Origin: Paenibacillus sp. L3-i20
GTDB lineage: Bacteria; Bacillota; Bacilli; Paenibacillales; Paenibacillaceae
Direction: 5' to 3'
DNA: 64,000 nucleotides
Assembly (NCBI RefSeq): GCF_022180385.2
Contig: NZ_BQME02000002.1
Coordinates: 248,001 to 312,000 of the forward strand
Position 1 is the first letter of the stretch, and every line of letters starts with the position of its first letter. The notes below the pieces were generated by a model. The model did not search any database and was not told where the DNA came from. It was given only the letters and a program-made list of their open reading frames with translations. This document shows positions 24,648-33,883 of this stretch, one piece after another. A program made the position numbers and the translations under genes.

Positions 24648-26386
24648 TTCAGGGTATTGGCGCTTCGTCAGGTATCGCGATCGGGAGAGCATTTGTACTG
24701 CCGAATTGGGAATGGGAAGTTCCCGAGCACAAAATTGACGTTTCTGATTTTGCTCGCGAGTTTGAGAGAGTATATGAAGGTATTCGCTCCTCCAAGCATG
24801 AGATTGAGCAAATAAAAGATGAGCTCAGGGAAGTAGTAGGCTCAGAAGAAACGAATATTTTTGATGCTCATATCGCTATATTAGATGATCCTGTCTTTAT
24901 GAATGAGATTCAGGGTATCATTCAGCGGCAATATAAAGCAGCCGAAGTTGCTGTGAAGGAAGCAATTGATCATTTTGTAACGATGTTCGATTTGTTAGAT
25001 GATGATTACATGAAGGAACGTGCGCTCGACATTAAAGATGTCGGCAATAGACTGCTTAAACACTTGCTTGGTGTTCCGGAAATTACGTTGCCTGCAGATA
25101 CACAGCCCTTTATTCTCATTGCAAAAGAATTATCTCCTTCCCAATTGGCTCATATCAATCCAGACCATGTGCTGGGGATTGTAACGCTCACTGGAAGCAC
25201 TACTTCCCATTCATCAATTATGGCTCGGGCACTAGGTATACCGTTAGTCGTTGGTATTGAGCCGAGTCTAGATGATTCGATTATAACGGGTCAAACCATC
25301 GTCATTGATGGAGGAGACGGCACCGTTTATATTGAGCCTGTGCAATCCATTATTGATCATTATAACGAGTTACATAGTCGTCAGGCAGAAGCGAAGAAGA
25401 AGTTGATGCATTTTGCTAATCATCGCTCTGAAACGCCGGATGGTAAATGGTTGCGACTTGGTGCAAATATAAGTTCCTTTAAGGAACTTGAGATTGCGTT
25501 GTCGAGTGGAGCGAGCGGTGTAGGTTTATTCCGCACGGAGTTTCTATATATGGACCGTAACCGATTCCCAAAGGAAGAGGAGCAGTATGAGGTATACCGG
25601 AGTGTAGCTGAGAAGCTGCGAGGCGAACCACTTGTCATACGTACGCTTGACATTGGCGGAGACAAACAGCTTGACTACTTCGAATTGCCGGAAGAAGACA
25701 ACCCATTTATGGGGTATCGAGCCATTCGGATTTCACTCGTCCGTAAAGATCTTTTTAAAACACAATTACGAGCGATATTGAGGGCCAGCTATTATGGACA
25801 AGTTAAACTAATGTACCCATTAATATCTTCTGTGGATGAAGTTCGTGCCGCTAATGAACTTTTAAGAGAAGCGAAGGATGAGCTGGAGCAAGAAGGTATT
25901 CCGTATGATAAGGGTATGAAAGTTGGCATTATGATAGAGGTTCCTGCAGCTGTTATGATAGCTGATTTGTTGGCTCAGGAAGTTGACTTTTTCAGTATTG
26001 GCACAAACGATTTAATTCAGTATACATTGGCTGTTGATCGAATGAACGAAGAAATATCACATTTGTATGAACCGTTTCACCCTGCGTTGCTTCGAATGTT
26101 TACTCAAACGGCGGAGGCAGCCAAAAACAATGGAATTACGATAAGTGTTTGCGGTGAATTAGCCGGAGACCTTCGTGCATTACCAATCTGGCTCAGTCTA
26201 GATGTAGATGAACTTAGTATGTCTGCGCATTCGATACTTCCAGTTAAGGAACGACTACTAAGCACATACCAAGGTGAGAGCAAAGTTGTTTTTGAGGAAT
26301 TGCGTCACTGTCGTACTAGCTCCGAAATTATTAAGAAGCTTGAATTGTTTAGTCAGAGCGTAGACGCACAAACAGCGAATGGTTAG
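24644..26386 (+). CDS. ptsI: PTS Enzyme I
   Basis: A 580-residue phosphoenolpyruvate-protein phosphotransferase that passes phosphate from PEP to HPr, starting every PTS uptake. The phosphorylated histidine is His189 in GSTTSHSSIMAR; the PEP-binding barrel has FRTEFLYMDR, DIGGDKQL, MIEVPAAV, FFSIGTNDLIQYT and the catalytic cysteine Cys503 in SVCGELAGD. Full length for the family. It overlaps the EIICBA gene by 4 bases; no ptsH lies between or after, unlike the usual ptsGHI or ptsHI order. Its last 4 bases overlap the convergent PfpI-type gene. Confidence 0.95.
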   Translation: MIQGIGASSGIAIGRAFVLPNWEWEVPEHKIDVSDFAREFERVYEGIRSSKHEIEQIKDELREVVGSEETNIFDAHIAILDDPVFMNEIQGIIQRQYKAAEVAVKEAIDHFVTMFDLLDDDYMKERALDIKDVGNRLLKHLLGVPEITLPADTQPFILIAKELSPSQLAHINPDHVLGIVTLTGSTTSHSSIMARALGIPLVVGIEPSLDDSIITGQTIVIDGGDGTVYIEPVQSIIDHYNELHSRQAEAKKKLMHFANHRSETPDGKWLRLGANISSFKELEIALSSGASGVGLFRTEFLYMDRNRFPKEEEQYEVYRSVAEKLRGEPLVIRTLDIGGDKQLDYFELPEEDNPFMGYRAIRISLVRKDLFKTQLRAILRASYYGQVKLMYPLISSVDEVRAANELLREAKDELEQEGIPYDKGMKVGIMIEVPAAVMIADLLAQEVDFFSIGTNDLIQYTLAVDRMNEEISHLYEPFHPALLRMFTQTAEAAKNNGITISVCGELAGDLRALPIWLSLDVDELSMSAHSILPVKERLLSTYQGESKVVFEELRHCRTSSEIIKKLELFSQSVDAQTANG

Positions 26387-26913
26387 ACCATTCGCTGTTC
26401 CAGTGCATCAACAAATGCTTTTGCATATGGCGGAAGATCTGGTGGCCTTCTTGCAGAGATAAGGTTACCATCTACAACGACAGCTTCGTCAAACCAAGTA
26501 GCACCTGCATTTTCCATATCGTCTCGAATACCAGGTGTAGAAGTCACTTTGCGACCTTCTAATATTTTGGCAGAAATGAGAACCCAACCTGCATGACATA
26601 TTTGTCCAATTGGTTTATTGGCAGCATCCAGTTCTTTTACGAGCTCAAGTACTTTTGGATAACGTCTTAATTTGTCAGGAGCCCAGCCTCCTGGTACAAG
26701 AATTCCGATAATATCTTCGCTGTTTACTTCATCGAAGGACAAGTCAGCGACAGCAGGAACGCCATATTTGCCAATATGCGTCTTGCCTTTCTCAGGACCT
26801 GCATAGAGAACAGTTGCTCCAGCTTCACGAACGCGGTAGACAGGATACCATAACTCTAAATCCTCAAACTCATCGTCTAGCAAGCAGATGACGGTTTTAT
26901 TTTGCAAGGACAT
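26383..26913 (-). CDS. DJ-1/PfpI family protein (YraA/YhbO type)
   Basis: A 176-residue class-I-glutaminase-like fold protein; start at ATG 26913 behind AGGGAGGGAA. The nucleophile cysteine is in GQICHAGWVLI with the following histidine, and the conserved acid lies near the start (LLDDEFEDLELWYPVYR, Glu). The PGG segment (VPGGWAPDKL) and the end (SARRPPDLPPYAKAF) are typical of the PfpI branch. Members are stress proteins with reported protease or glyoxal-adduct repair activities; which applies here is not known. Convergent with ptsI, with 4 bases shared at the 3' ends. Confidence 0.88.
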   Translation of the reverse strand: MSLQNKTVICLLDDEFEDLELWYPVYRVREAGATVLYAGPEKGKTHIGKYGVPAVADLSFDEVNSEDIIGILVPGGWAPDKLRRYPKVLELVKELDAANKPIGQICHAGWVLISAKILEGRKVTSTPGIRDDMENAGATWFDEAVVVDGNLISARRPPDLPPYAKAFVDALEQRMV

Positions 26914-26972
26914 TCTAATTCCCTCCCTATTCATAAGTGCTATACCATCTCTATTGTAACGAAGGAGTAACC

Positions 26973-27410
26973 ATGAATCAAATAAGCACCCAAAAGAAGA
27001 GCATTATATCGCGTCAATTGCTTCGCTTCCTACCTGCCATACTGTGGATGGCTGTCATATTTATTTTATCGTCTCGTACTGGAGATGAGCTCGGTTCCGT
27101 ATTGCCTCTATTCCAAAAATGGTTTCCTTGGATGACTGATTTTAACTGGGGTCATTTTGTCTCATATTTCATATTAGCTGCAACACTCGATTTTGGTTTT
27201 GGAGCACGTTCAGAACGCTTATTTATGAAAATAGTTATTATTGTGTTATGCGGGTTGTATGGAGTAACTGATGAAATTCACCAATCGTTTGTTGGTGGTC
27301 GTATGATGGATATGACGGATGTTCGTAATGATTTAATTGGTGCAACGATTTGGGTTATTGCTGGATCTATTCCGTTTATTCGACGTGTCTGGAGAAAATA
27401 CTTCTTGTAG
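26973..27410 (+). CDS. VanZ-like membrane protein
   Basis: A 145-residue protein with four predicted helices; ATG 26973 stands 5 bases after AAGGAG. VanZ family marks: FILSSRTGDEL after helix 1, DFNWGHFVSYFILA, and the YGVTDEIHQSFVGGRMMDMTDV segment in which DE-HQ-F-GR-x-D-x-D-N is the family signature. VanZ proteins are linked to teicoplanin resistance and reduced uptake of lipopeptides or glycopeptides, but most family members are uncharacterised. Single gene. Confidence 0.88.
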   Translation: MNQISTQKKSIISRQLLRFLPAILWMAVIFILSSRTGDELGSVLPLFQKWFPWMTDFNWGHFVSYFILAATLDFGFGARSERLFMKIVIIVLCGLYGVTDEIHQSFVGGRMMDMTDVRNDLIGATIWVIAGSIPFIRRVWRKYFL

Positions 27411-27557
27411 AGAAAAAGGCTGAGCACAGTAGTAAAAATTACATAGTAGAAAAAAGCAGGAGTTTTGACAAAAAAGGTCGAATAGTTCTCTCATTCTCAT
27501 CGAAATTTGGGTAGGGAAGATAGTGGCTTCAGCCGCTATGAGAAGGAGCTGACCAAC

Positions 27558-27971
27558 TTGCAAAAGAAATGTTCCTGTGGCGTGATGATGACAATTAAGC
27601 TGCGTACTGTCATCTATTCTGGGAAGGTGGAAATTGATAATGTTCCAATCTTTTCCTGTATAGCCTGTAGCAGAAGCGAAGTTATTCCTGAAGTGAAGCC
27701 CGATTTGACTGGACTTATCGCTCAGCTTGGTGCAGAACCGAGCAAAGGGACATTATTGTTTAATGAGTGCAATGAATGGGCAGATTTGTTAGTAGAAGCA
27801 AAACTAAACAAAAATCTGCCTAACAGCCAAGAAGTACAGGTGCTGATTGAGCAACGGATTAATATGCTTTTGGATATATATATACTGGCTCAAGGGCTTA
27901 ATGACGAAGTGTGGATTGCGGAGATAAACAAAAGACTTCAACAACTTAGCGGAAAATCACTGTATACATAA
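27558..27971 (+). CDS. YgiT-type zinc-finger protein
   Basis: Start taken at TTG 27558, 9 bases after AAGGAG. The 137-residue product opens with a zinc-ribbon-like unit: CSCG (residues 5-8) and CIAC about 38 residues later (FSCIACSRSEV), separated by two beta strands (TIKLRTVIYSGKVEIDNVP). This arrangement is found in the N-terminal half of YgiT/MqsA-type proteins and in other small Bacillales proteins; no helix-turn-helix follows here. The remaining 90 residues are helical. Role unknown. No toxin gene accompanies it. Confidence 0.7.
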   Translation: MQKKCSCGVMMTIKLRTVIYSGKVEIDNVPIFSCIACSRSEVIPEVKPDLTGLIAQLGAEPSKGTLLFNECNEWADLLVEAKLNKNLPNSQEVQVLIEQRINMLLDIYILAQGLNDEVWIAEINKRLQQLSGKSLYT

Positions 27972-28181
27972 TGTTCGATGAAGGTGTAACTATCCTGTCA
28001 AATCATCTATAGGTATGAAGTGGTCTTAGTCCTTGCTATATGTCGAAAAATGGATTCCAAACCCTGTCGTCATGCGGCTCAGTCGGCATGAACATTGCGA
28101 AAAGTAATATTTTGTCGTATCATTACGTTTATCTGAGGCGTACGAAAGAAATAAAATTTGGAGCAAATGGAGAGGGAATCC

Positions 28182-29186
28182 GTGACGGTAACTATTTATG
28201 ATGTAGCAAGAGAAGCAGGAGTATCCATGGCTACGGTTTCCAGGGTTGTGAACAATAATCCTAACGTGAAGCCAGCAACACGAAAGAAGGTATTCGAAGC
28301 GATTGAGCGTCTGGGCTATCGTCCTAATGCTGTTGCGCGAGGTCTTGCAAGTAAAAAAACAACAACCGTAGGAGTTGTTATCCCTGACATTTCGAATGCT
28401 ATTTTCGCTGAAGTAGCACGTGGAATCGAAGATATTGCGAATATGTATCATTATAATATTATTTTATGTAACGCAGATAAGAAAAAAGATAAAGAAATTA
28501 GAGTTATCAATACATTGCTTGAAAAACAAGTAGACGGCCTACTCTTTATGGGTGGTGCAGTAACTGAAGAGCATTTGCAAGCTTTCAGAACTGCAAATGT
28601 TCCGATAGTGCTATGTGCGACAAGCGATGACAATAACCAAATTCCATCGGTTGATATCGATCATGAAGCTGCAGCGCATGATGCAGTAATGCAACTGGTC
28701 GGACAAGGTCATAAGAGAATTGCTATGATTAGCGGAACCTTACAAGATCCATCGAACGGCTTTGCCAGATTCCAAGGATACAAGCGTGCTCTAGAGGTTG
28801 CTGGAATTGCTTACGATGATTCGTTAGTTCGTATCGGTAACTACCGATATGAGTCGGGTGCTGAAGCTATGAAATATTTTATAGATCAAGCGGAACGTCC
28901 TACAGCTGTATTCTCAGCAACGGATGAAATGGCAATTGGCGCGATTCATTGCATTCAGGATTCTGGGCTGCAAGTACCATCCGATATATCAGTAATTAGC
29001 GTCGACAATAGCCGCATGGCGTCCATGGTTAGACCGCAGCTTACTGCTGTAGCACAGCCAATGTATGATATTGGTGCTGTATCGATGCGACTATTGACTA
29101 AGTTAATGAAGAAGGAAAATGTCGAACAATCTAGAGTTGTATTGCCTCATGAGGTTATTGTTCGGCAATCGGTTGGAGGAATCTAA
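28182..29186 (+). CDS. ccpA: Catabolite control protein A
   Basis: A LacI-family regulator of 334 residues. Start GTG 28182 is 4-5 bases after GGAGAGGGA; longer frames from 28158 or 28167 have no well-placed site. The N-terminal headpiece [28 protein letters not shown] is nearly the canonical CcpA one, and the hinge helix [10 protein letters not shown] follows. The core domain keeps segments for binding HPr(Ser-P) in the CcpA branch. With HPr(Ser-P) or Crh it binds cre sites; two good cre candidates in this window lie before gnd and acsA. Followed closely by mtnN, 4 bases after the stop. Confidence 0.93.
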   Translation: MTVTIYDVAREAGVSMATVSRVVNNNPNVKPATRKKVFEAIERLGYRPNAVARGLASKKTTTVGVVIPDISNAIFAEVARGIEDIANMYHYNIILCNADKKKDKEIRVINTLLEKQVDGLLFMGGAVTEEHLQAFRTANVPIVLCATSDDNNQIPSVDIDHEAAAHDAVMQLVGQGHKRIAMISGTLQDPSNGFARFQGYKRALEVAGIAYDDSLVRIGNYRYESGAEAMKYFIDQAERPTAVFSATDEMAIGAIHCIQDSGLQVPSDISVISVDNSRMASMVRPQLTAVAQPMYDIGAVSMRLLTKLMKKENVEQSRVVLPHEVIVRQSVGGI

Positions 29187-29190
29187 GAGC

Positions 29191-29889
29191 ATGTCAATTA
29201 CGAAAATTGGAATAATCGGCGCTATGGCTGAAGAAATTAAATTGCTTCATGAGCATGTTAACGTAACGTCGGAATATAAAAAAGCTGGAATCACGTATTA
29301 TGAAGGTACATTTCATGGTAAGCCAATCATCTATTGCAAATCAGGTGTTGGTAAAGTAAATGCTGCTGTGTGTACACAATTACTGCTTGATGCCGGTGCA
29401 GATGAAGTATTATTTACTGGAGTTGCAGGTGCACTTGATCCAACATTAAATATTGGTGATATTGTAATTTCTACGAGCTGTATTCAGCATGATATGGACT
29501 GTACGCCGCTTGGTTTCGCCAAAGGCGAAATACCGTTCCATTCTAACTCGGAGTTTGTTGCTGATGCGCGTTTAGTCGCACTTGCTTCAGAAGCTAGTGA
29601 ACGACTTTTCCCAGGTCGCAGCTTGAGGGGTAAAGTGTTGTCTGGGGATCAGTTTATAGCAAGCCGTGAGACTGTGGAGCAATTGCACAATACGCTGCAA
29701 GGCGCATGTGCGGAGATGGAAGGGGCAGCTGTTGCTCAAGTATGCGAAATGAATGGTGTTCCTTTTGTCATCATTCGTTCCATGTCTGATAAAGCGGATG
29801 GTTCTGCTCACGTTAACTTTACTGAATTTACGATTCAAGCGTCAAACAATTCATTCCAAATGATTGATGAGATGGTTAAGCACTTTTAA
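29191..29889 (+). CDS. mtnN: 5'-methylthioadenosine/SAH nucleosidase
   Basis: A 232-residue purine nucleosidase that removes adenine from methylthioadenosine and S-adenosylhomocysteine (methionine salvage, SAM recycling, autoinducer-2 route). Start ATG 29191 has GGAGG 10 bases upstream, inside the ccpA end. Key parts: IGIIGAMAEEIKLL with the catalytic Glu (about 12), VLFTGVAGALD, the ribose-binding EMEGAAVAQVC (Met and Glu), and SMSDKADGSA with the catalytic Asp. Overlap of signals with ccpA indicates one transcript ending at the terminator after it. Confidence 0.94.
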   Translation: MSITKIGIIGAMAEEIKLLHEHVNVTSEYKKAGITYYEGTFHGKPIIYCKSGVGKVNAAVCTQLLLDAGADEVLFTGVAGALDPTLNIGDIVISTSCIQHDMDCTPLGFAKGEIPFHSNSEFVADARLVALASEASERLFPGRSLRGKVLSGDQFIASRETVEQLHNTLQGACAEMEGAAVAQVCEMNGVPFVIIRSMSDKADGSAHVNFTEFTIQASNNSFQMIDEMVKHF

Positions 29890-29894
29890 TATAT

Positions 29895-29945
29895 AAAAAA
29901 GAGCAATCGATTGTGGCTTTGACGCCGAATCGATTGCTCTTTTTA
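29895..29945. terminator. Bidirectional terminator between mtnN and acuC
   Basis: Perfect arms AAAAAGAGCAATCGATT and AATCGATTGCTCTTTTT; A and T runs on both sides let it serve both converging genes. Confidence 0.95.
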
Positions 29946-29966
29946 TGTGCAAAAATATTATTTGAG

Positions 29967-31145
29967 TTATAAGTCCTGAATGACAATAGCTTGGGTATTG
30001 CGATTTTGTTCCGTAATAATGTCTCGCCTTGGAATAGAGGATATATCGCCATCACAATCTAGCCAATTTGGCGGAAGATCGACAGGACTTTTGCTCTGCC
30101 ATTGCTGGAGCCAATTAGAAGGCAACGTGACAGGCTTATCTTCCCCAATTAAGGCGGCTAGCGGATGATCTGACATCTCAAGCCATACTAACGACCAAGC
30201 ACGTGGCACAACGCGCCAGATGTCGTAGCCACCGCCACCTAATGCAATCCACTTACCGCCTGTATACGTATGTGCAAGTTCATGGAGAATAGCGGGAATT
30301 TGCTTGTAGATGCGCATGCTGCAATGGATATGAGATAGTGGATCGTAGGCATGAGCGTCGCAGCCATGTTGACTAATAATTACATCCGGCTTAAATGAAG
30401 CAATAACTTTTCGAATAGTAACATCAAAGCTTTCCAGCCAAGATTCATCTTCAGTAAATGGCTCTAAAGGGACGTTAAATGTTGCTCCAAAGCCTTTGTC
30501 CAAACCCTTTTCATACGCATAACCTGTTCCCGGAAATAGATATTTACCAGTTTCGTGTATAGAGTATGTACAAACATCAGGATCGTCATAAAATACCCAT
30601 TGCACACCATCGCCATGATGAACATCGGTATCTACATAGAGCACACGAGCGTTATACTGCTTGCGAATATGTTTAATCGCAATAGCTGCGTCATTATAGA
30701 CGCAGAAGCCTGAAGCTTTGTCCGGAAAGGCGTGATGTAGACCACCTGCGAGGTGGAAGGCATGAAGCGATTGACCGGACATGACGGATTCAGCAGCAGC
30801 GACTGAGCCTGTTACGATAGCAGAAGCAGCTTGGTGCAGTCCTTCGAAAAATGGTGTGTCTTCAGTCTGAATACCATATTGCTCTGCAAGCACAGATTTC
30901 CGCCGAGGATCATCTTCGTTATTTAATTGTTTGACTGCCTGGATGTAATCGTCCCGATGAACGAGAGACAACATCTCTTCATCGATGATATAATCTGGGG
31001 AGACAATATCATCATCCGTTAGCGCATTCGATTCTTTTAACAAATCGATCGTTAGCAGTTGACGGATAGGATCGAAGGGATGATCGTCATGAAATTTATA
31101 GCCTGATGAATCGCAATGATGTATGAAAACAGCATTTGATACCAT
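29967..31145 (-). CDS. acuC: Acetoin utilisation deacetylase AcuC
   Basis: A class I histone-deacetylase-fold enzyme of 392 residues. Start chosen at ATG 31145 (MVSNAVF), with AAAGGAT upstream; an ATG seven codons earlier lacks a site. Zinc and catalytic segments: HHAFPDKASGFCVYND (tandem His), DTDVHHGDGVQ (Asp-x-His zinc ligands), ISQHGCDAHAYDP and LGGGGYD. In Bacillus subtilis AcuC removes the acetyl group that AcuA puts on AcsA, restoring acetyl-CoA synthetase. Here it is 36 bases downstream of acuA and faces away from acsA, the same layout as in Bacillus but without acuB. Confidence 0.93.
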   Translation of the reverse strand: MVSNAVFIHHCDSSGYKFHDDHPFDPIRQLLTIDLLKESNALTDDDIVSPDYIIDEEMLSLVHRDDYIQAVKQLNNEDDPRRKSVLAEQYGIQTEDTPFFEGLHQAASAIVTGSVAAAESVMSGQSLHAFHLAGGLHHAFPDKASGFCVYNDAAIAIKHIRKQYNARVLYVDTDVHHGDGVQWVFYDDPDVCTYSIHETGKYLFPGTGYAYEKGLDKGFGATFNVPLEPFTEDESWLESFDVTIRKVIASFKPDVIISQHGCDAHAYDPLSHIHCSMRIYKQIPAILHELAHTYTGGKWIALGGGGYDIWRVVPRAWSLVWLEMSDHPLAALIGEDKPVTLPSNWLQQWQSKSPVDLPPNWLDCDGDISSIPRRDIITEQNRNTQAIVIQDL

Positions 31146-31181
31146 TCTGAGCTCATATCCTTTCATGGATAAATAGTTGGC

Positions 31182-31817
31182 TTAGTACATGAATCGTCCT
31201 CGGAATCGAACCTGATCGAATTTCTCGATAGACTGGAGAGGTACTTCCTTGCCAATACGAACCATCAAGCAATTAGCGGGATGGGAACATATTTCGGGAT
31301 CGTCAGTGGCATACCAGATCATATCCACCGATTTCATTACATTTTCCATCATTTTTCGATAATCCCAAACATTAAGTCCAGTGCCTTCTAAATCCCAATG
31401 CCAATAATACTCCGTTGTATATACAATGACGTTCTCAAGCTGCTCTTCTGCAAAAGCCATTTGAATCATCCGCTTGCCAAGTCCATGAGCTCGGAATTCA
31501 TTTGCGACCTCGATTGCTCCTAGCTCTACCAAATCGATCATGCCGCCTTCTGACCAGCGCTCCAGCTCATCCGGATAATGAAAAGTTACATATCCTACAA
31601 TGAGGTTTTCTTCACGTACAAGTATTATTCGCCCTTCTTCTAAAGCTGCAATCTCTACAAGAGCTTCATGTTGCTCTTTTGGCCTGCGAAAAGCATCTAG
31701 TGACGGATGCATGTGATAGTCGGTAAGTCTGCTTGGCGGGACGGGTCCTTCTATTATGAGTTCTCGATGATCGTTTATAGTGATCATTTCTCTCTGCAGC
31801 AGTTTGCGGTGCTCCAT
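31182..31817 (-). CDS. acuA: Protein acetyltransferase AcuA (GNAT)
   Basis: A 211-residue Gcn5-related acetyltransferase, the length of AcuA; start ATG 31817 is behind AAAGGGGA. The acetyl-CoA-binding block is VELGAIEVANEFRAHGLGKRMIQMAF (motif A with RAHGLGKR at about residue 110). AcuA acetylates the active-site lysine of acetyl-CoA synthetase and so turns it off. The partner gene acsA is divergent from it across a 205-base promoter region, and the deacetylase gene acuC follows. Confidence 0.92.
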   Translation of the reverse strand: MEHRKLLQREMITINDHRELIIEGPVPPSRLTDYHMHPSLDAFRRPKEQHEALVEIAALEEGRIILVREENLIVGYVTFHYPDELERWSEGGMIDLVELGAIEVANEFRAHGLGKRMIQMAFAEEQLENVIVYTTEYYWHWDLEGTGLNVWDYRKMMENVMKSVDMIWYATDDPEICSHPANCLMVRIGKEVPLQSIEKFDQVRFRGRFMY

Positions 31818-31947
31818 TTCTAGGGTCCCCTTTCGTCTCAACTGTCGAGAAAACTGATTGTTTCTTCCGTCAAAATGAGTATTTCCTACTATTCTTTATA
31901 ACAAACAATCAAGAAAATGAAAAGCGTAGTCGAAAGGAAACATATTG

Positions 31948-31956
31948 TGGTATAAT
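31948..31956 (+). promoter_or_regulatory. Extended -10 promoter of acsA
   Basis: TGGTATAAT: a perfect TATAAT (31951-31956) with the extended TG one base before it. The -35 region is weak, as is usual for extended -10 promoters. A cre-like site sits just downstream. Confidence 0.65.
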
Positions 31957-31968
31957 AATAATTGATTT

Positions 31969-31983
31969 TTGAAAGCGCATTCC
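31969..31983 (+). promoter_or_regulatory. CcpA box (cre) at the acsA start of transcription
   Basis: TTGAAAGCGCATTCC fits WTGNAANCGNWNNCW except for the last base. About 7-20 bases past the expected start point, a place where CcpA acts as a roadblock; acsA of Bacillus is known to be under CcpA control. Confidence 0.65.
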
Positions 31984-32022
31984 GTAATTATATAACGAGA
32001 GATTTGATGGGAGAGTGATAGA

Positions 32023-33747
32023 ATGATCAACTTGCATCAAGAGCGTATTCCAACTTCAGCGACAAATCCAAACTTAAAAAACTACGAAGAATCATCAGCA
32101 TCATTCCAATGGGAACAAGTTGAGCAGCAGTTCAGCTGGTATGAAACAGGAAAGGTGAATATGGCGTATGAAGCGATTGATCGCCATGTCGAGCTAGGAA
32201 AGGGCAACAAAACTGCACTTTATTATAGTGATAGCGAACGAGATGAATCGTACACTTTCGAACAACTAAGCAAGCAATCCAATCGATTCGCTAATGTTCT
32301 TCGCCAATTAGGCGTTGGTAAGGGCGAACGCGTATTTATATTTATGCCACGTACGCCGGAACTTTATTTTAGCGTTTTAGGCGCTTTGAAGATCGGTGCA
32401 GTTATAGGTCCACTTTTTGAAGCTTTTATGGAGACAGCGGTTAAAGATAGACTGCAAGACAGTGCGGCAACAGCAATCGTTACTACGCCTGCATTGTTAC
32501 ATCGCATCAAACGCGATGAACTTCCACTGCTTAAGCATATCATTGTTTTTGGCGAAGATGTTGAAAGCAGCGATGGCATCATTAACTATAAAGAAGAGAT
32601 GAGCAAAGCTTCTGAAGAAGCAGAGATTGAATGGCTTGGTCGTGAAGACGGTCTTATTTTACATTATACATCTGGTTCAACAGGCAAGCCGAAGGGCGTA
32701 TTCCATGTTCAGAATGCGATGGTTCAGCACCTTTTCACAGGTCAAGCTGTACTTGATCTGAAAGAAGATGATATTTATTGGTGTACGGCTGACCCAGGTT
32801 GGGTGACAGGAACGTCATATGGTATATTTGCTCCTTGGCTGAATGGTGCTACCAATGTTGTTCGTGGAGGCCGCTTTAGTCCTAGTGATTGGTATTCTGT
32901 TATACAGAAGTTTAAAGTAACTGTTTGGTATAGTGCACCTACAGCATTTCGTATGCTGATGGGAGCAGGGGATGATTTGTCGAAGCAATTTGATCTATCT
33001 ACTCTGCGTCATGTTCTGAGCGTTGGCGAACCGCTTAATCCAGAAGTCGTTCGTTGGGGAATGAAAGTGTATAATCAACGTATTCATGATACATGGTGGA
33101 TGACGGAAACTGGCGGTCAATTGATCTGTAATTATCCAAGTATGGATATTAAACCAGGTTCAATGGGCAAGCCGATACCAGGTGTTCAAGCTGCAATTAT
33201 CGATGATAACGGAGTAGAAGTGCCTCCTTACCGAATGGGTAATTTGGCTATTCGTACACCATGGCCATCGATGATGCGCAAAATTTATAATAACCCTGCA
33301 AAATACGAGGAGTACTTCCGTTTAGAAGGTTGGTACGTATCAGGAGATTCAGCTTATATGGACGAAGATGGATATTTCTGGTTCCAGGGCCGAATTGACG
33401 ATGTAATCAATACAGCAGGCGAACGTGTTGGCCCATTTGAGGTTGAGAGCAAGCTAGTAGAACATCCAGCAGTTGCGGAAGCTGGCGTTATTGGGAAACC
33501 AGATCCGTTGCGCGGTGAAATTATTAAAGCGTTTATCGCACTTCGTGAAGGATATGAGCCTTCGGAAGAACTGAAGAAGGACATTGCTCAATTCGTGAAG
33601 ATTGGCTTATCCGCACATGCGGCGCCAAGAGAAATTGAGTTTAAGGATAAGCTGCCTAAGACGCGTAGTGGTAAAATTATGAGACGTGTTCTAAAAGCAT
33701 GGGAACTTAACCTGCCGACAGGTGATTTATCTACAATCGAAGATTAA
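32023..33747 (+). CDS. acsA: Acetyl-CoA synthetase
   Basis: An ANL-family acyl-activating enzyme of 574 residues making acetyl-CoA from acetate, ATP and CoA. The AMP-binding motif is HYTSGSTGKPKG (about residue 213-224); later come WWMTETGGQ, the hinge SGDSAYMDEDGYFWFQGR and the C-terminal PKTRSGKIMRR. Lys551 in the last motif is the lysine that AcuA-type enzymes acetylate. Start ATG after GGGAGAG. It forms its own unit, closed by a terminator. Confidence 0.96.
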   Translation: MINLHQERIPTSATNPNLKNYEESSASFQWEQVEQQFSWYETGKVNMAYEAIDRHVELGKGNKTALYYSDSERDESYTFEQLSKQSNRFANVLRQLGVGKGERVFIFMPRTPELYFSVLGALKIGAVIGPLFEAFMETAVKDRLQDSAATAIVTTPALLHRIKRDELPLLKHIIVFGEDVESSDGIINYKEEMSKASEEAEIEWLGREDGLILHYTSGSTGKPKGVFHVQNAMVQHLFTGQAVLDLKEDDIYWCTADPGWVTGTSYGIFAPWLNGATNVVRGGRFSPSDWYSVIQKFKVTVWYSAPTAFRMLMGAGDDLSKQFDLSTLRHVLSVGEPLNPEVVRWGMKVYNQRIHDTWWMTETGGQLICNYPSMDIKPGSMGKPIPGVQAAIIDDNGVEVPPYRMGNLAIRTPWPSMMRKIYNNPAKYEEYFRLEGWYVSGDSAYMDEDGYFWFQGRIDDVINTAGERVGPFEVESKLVEHPAVAEAGVIGKPDPLRGEIIKAFIALREGYEPSEELKKDIAQFVKIGLSAHAAPREIEFKDKLPKTRSGKIMRRVLKAWELNLPTGDLSTIED

Positions 33748-33754
33748 TGATTGA

Positions 33755-33797
33755 AAATCCATCAGGAGTCGTGAGACGGCTTCTGATGGATTTTTCT
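33755..33797 (+). terminator. Terminator after acsA
   Basis: AAATCCATCAGgAG pairs with CTtCTGATGGATTT, followed by TTTTCTTTT. Confidence 0.9.
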
Positions 33798-33832
33798 TTT
33801 AACTACGAACTTCGGGGTTACATAAGATGCAA

Positions 33833-33869
33833 AGAGCCTACAGGCGCATTTGAGGCGCATGTAGGCTCT
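33833..33869 (-). terminator. Hairpin ending the penicillin-binding protein gene
   Basis: Perfect 10-bp arms AGAGCCTACA and TGTAGGCTCT with a loop that can pair further (GGCGC/GCGCC-like); short T run on the minus strand. Confidence 0.7.
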
Positions 33870-33883
33870 ATGTTTGCTAGCGA

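Noticed and set aside
28071..28092. CATGC...GCATG hairpin as terminator before ccpA
   Set aside because: Short stem with mismatch and no T run; left unannotated.
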